Positions 35,128 through 36,473 of a stretch of 36,473 nucleotides of DNA are shown piece by piece (the first letter of the stretch is position 1; every line of letters starts with the position of its first letter). The translations under genes were made by a program, and so were the position numbers. Source of the stretch: Thermodesulfobacteriota bacterium (GTDB taxonomy: Bacteria > Desulfobacterota > BSN033 > UBA1163); NCBI GenBank assembly GCA_030017685.1, contig JASEHH010000029.1:1-36473 (forward strand). Reading direction: 5' to 3'. Below the pieces are notes generated by a model. It saw nothing but the letters and a program-made list of their open reading frames with translations. It did not search any database and was not told the DNA's origin.

Positions 35128-36376
35128 ATCGCAGTGCCTCAGCCGGGTCGAGCTTCGAAGCCCTCCAGGAGGGATAGAGGGTGGCGAGCAAACTGATCAG
35201 GATGGCGGTGATAACGATCAGCGACACATCGAGGGGATTCACCTGAGAGGGAAACTTTTCGATATAATAGACATCCCTCGATAGAATTTTGAATCCAAAA
35301 AGGTTTTCAAGGAAATCGATCAGATTTTCCAGATTCAATGCTATCGCAAGGCCCGAAATCGTTCCCAGGACCGTTCCAACCACACCGATGACCCCTCCTT
35401 CGATGACGAAGATCTTCAGAATTCCTCCCGAAGGAACTCCCATCGACTTCAGAATAGCAATGTCTTTGTTCTTCTCCATCACCACCATGATGAGCGTGGA
35501 GATGATATTGAAAGCGGCCACCAGAACAATCAGGACGAGGATGATAAACATGATGATCTTTTCCAGCTTTAGGGCGGAAAAAAGGTTCCGGTTCATCTCC
35601 ATCCAGTCTTTGGTCCAGAAGGGAAAGCCCATCTCCTTCCGGATCTCTTTCCCGATCTCTTTCACCTTATAGATGTCCTCTGTCTTGATCTCGATTCCTG
35701 TGACGCGGGCTTCCATAGCGAAAAACTTCTGCGCACTCTCGAGGGAGACATAGGCCATGGTGTTATCATATTCATACATCCCGGAATAGAAGATTCCCTT
35801 CACACGAAAGCGTTTCATCTTGGGCATCATTCCCATGGGCGTCATCGTGCCGAGAGGAGAGATGACCTGGATGGGATCATCGATGTTGGCGGAGAGGTGT
35901 TTGGCCAGTTCCACACCGAGGATGATGCCAGGAAGGTCCTTCTCCCTCACCTCTTTGAGATCCTCGAGGCGCCCGGCTTTGAGATTGTGAGCCAGCTCCG
36001 TCACCTTGGCCACGCGGTCCGGATCGATCCCTTTGAGAACGACTCCAGAGGTTCCTGACTCAGAGGAGAGCATCACCTGGCTGAAGATGAATGGGGCCGC
36101 CGAAACCACGCCCTTTACCCCTTCCACCTTCTTCAGCGCCTCTTCGTAATGGTCCATTCCTTTTTCGCTGGCCTTGAGAACCACGAGATGGGCCTGGGTG
36201 CCCAGGATCTTCTCTTTCAGAGTCTTTTGAAAACCGCTCATCACGGACAGGACGACGATGAGGGCCATCACACCCAACGTCACGCCGGCAATGGAGATGA
36301 TGGTGATCATGGAGATGAAAGTCTGTTTTCGTTTGGCCTTAAGATATCTCAGGCCGATGAACCACTCATATCGCAT
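35120..36376 (-). CDS. lolC: Lipoprotein-releasing ABC transporter permease (LolC/LolE)
   Basis: Inner-membrane permease of 418 residues. It has the MacB-like architecture: a first transmembrane helix (about 20-45), a large periplasmic domain (about 50-260) and three C-terminal helices of the FtsX fold. Only one such permease gene is present, so it may form a homodimer (LolF-like) in place of LolC/LolE. The frame is open from a GTG at 36400, but the ATG at 36376 matches the family start (MRYEWFIGLRYLKAK). Any gene upstream is outside the window. Confidence 0.92.
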   Translation of the reverse strand: MRYEWFIGLRYLKAKRKQTFISMITIISIAGVTLGVMALIVVLSVMSGFQKTLKEKILGTQAHLVVLKASEKGMDHYEEALKKVEGVKGVVSAAPFIFSQVMLSSESGTSGVVLKGIDPDRVAKVTELAHNLKAGRLEDLKEVREKDLPGIILGVELAKHLSANIDDPIQVISPLGTMTPMGMMPKMKRFRVKGIFYSGMYEYDNTMAYVSLESAQKFFAMEARVTGIEIKTEDIYKVKEIGKEIRKEMGFPFWTKDWMEMNRNLFSALKLEKIIMFIILVLIVLVAAFNIISTLIMVVMEKNKDIAILKSMGVPSGGILKIFVIEGGVIGVVGTVLGTISGLAIALNLENLIDFLENLFGFKILSRDVYYIEKFPSQVNPLDVSLIVITAILISLLATLYPSWRASKLDPAEALRYE

Positions 36377-36473
36377 AGACACATACCAAACGCCCCTCAC
36401 CCTTCCCCTCTCCCCCTGGGGGCATAAGCGCTAACTTAATGCAGAGGTGAGAGAGGATGTTTTTTCCAATGAT

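Overview
The window most resembles a Gram-negative, outer-membrane-bearing anaerobe of the Deltaproteobacteria/Desulfobacterota type. The basis is gene content and order: lolC, lolD, bamA, ompH, lpxD, fabZ, lpxA, a Gfo/Idh/MocA oxidoreductase, lpxB, msbA, a DUF374 acyltransferase, waaA and lpxK, followed by leuA-leuC-leuD, asd and a branched-chain-type ABC transporter. This is inference from synteny, since no rRNA or other marker is present. I see no tRNA, rRNA, CRISPR array or intact transposase.

Layout. (1) 1-8345 is a defence/accessory block on the minus strand: hsdR, a fused hsdM-hsdS, an AlbA_2/HATPase-type regulator-like protein and radC, with an AT-rich, repeat-bearing 484-bp stretch behind radC. 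(2) 8346-8754 is non-coding and holds stacked palindromic elements. (3) 8755-9612 is the only plus-strand gene, a short-chain dehydrogenase. (4) 9734-14845 is an ABC importer (substrate-binding protein, livH, livM, livG, livF). (5) 14973-20018 holds asd, leuD, leuC and leuA; leuB is not present. (6) 20275-36376 is one long outer-membrane biogenesis cluster, all on the minus strand and transcribed from lolC toward lpxK.

How the genes work together. FabZ supplies the fatty-acid pathway that feeds 3-hydroxyacyl-ACP to LpxA and LpxD. LpxA, LpxD and LpxB build the lipid A disaccharide, LpxK phosphorylates it, WaaA adds Kdo and MsbA flips the product. BamA and OmpH/Skp insert outer-membrane proteins, and LolC/LolD release lipoproteins. 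A gene with two cyclic-nucleotide-binding domains is wedged between lolC and lolD with overlapping ends. LeuA/C/D and Asd belong to amino-acid synthesis, and the Liv-type transporter imports amino acids or similar small carboxylates.

The most unusual signal is not a gene. Almost every larger gap between the co-directional genes, and two places inside the hsdM-hsdS coding sequence, holds a short array of 6-, 7- or 8-bp words. In most cases a partner array of the reverse-complementary word follows. The word differs from locus to locus while the design stays the same. These arrays supply the last codons and stop codons of lpxK, waaA and leuC. A 132-bp MITE-like element is inserted inside one of them, and a second copy supplies the stop codon of radC. 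Several further palindromic elements, one with perfect 18-bp terminal inverted repeats and a possible TTAT target duplication, sit in the remaining gaps.
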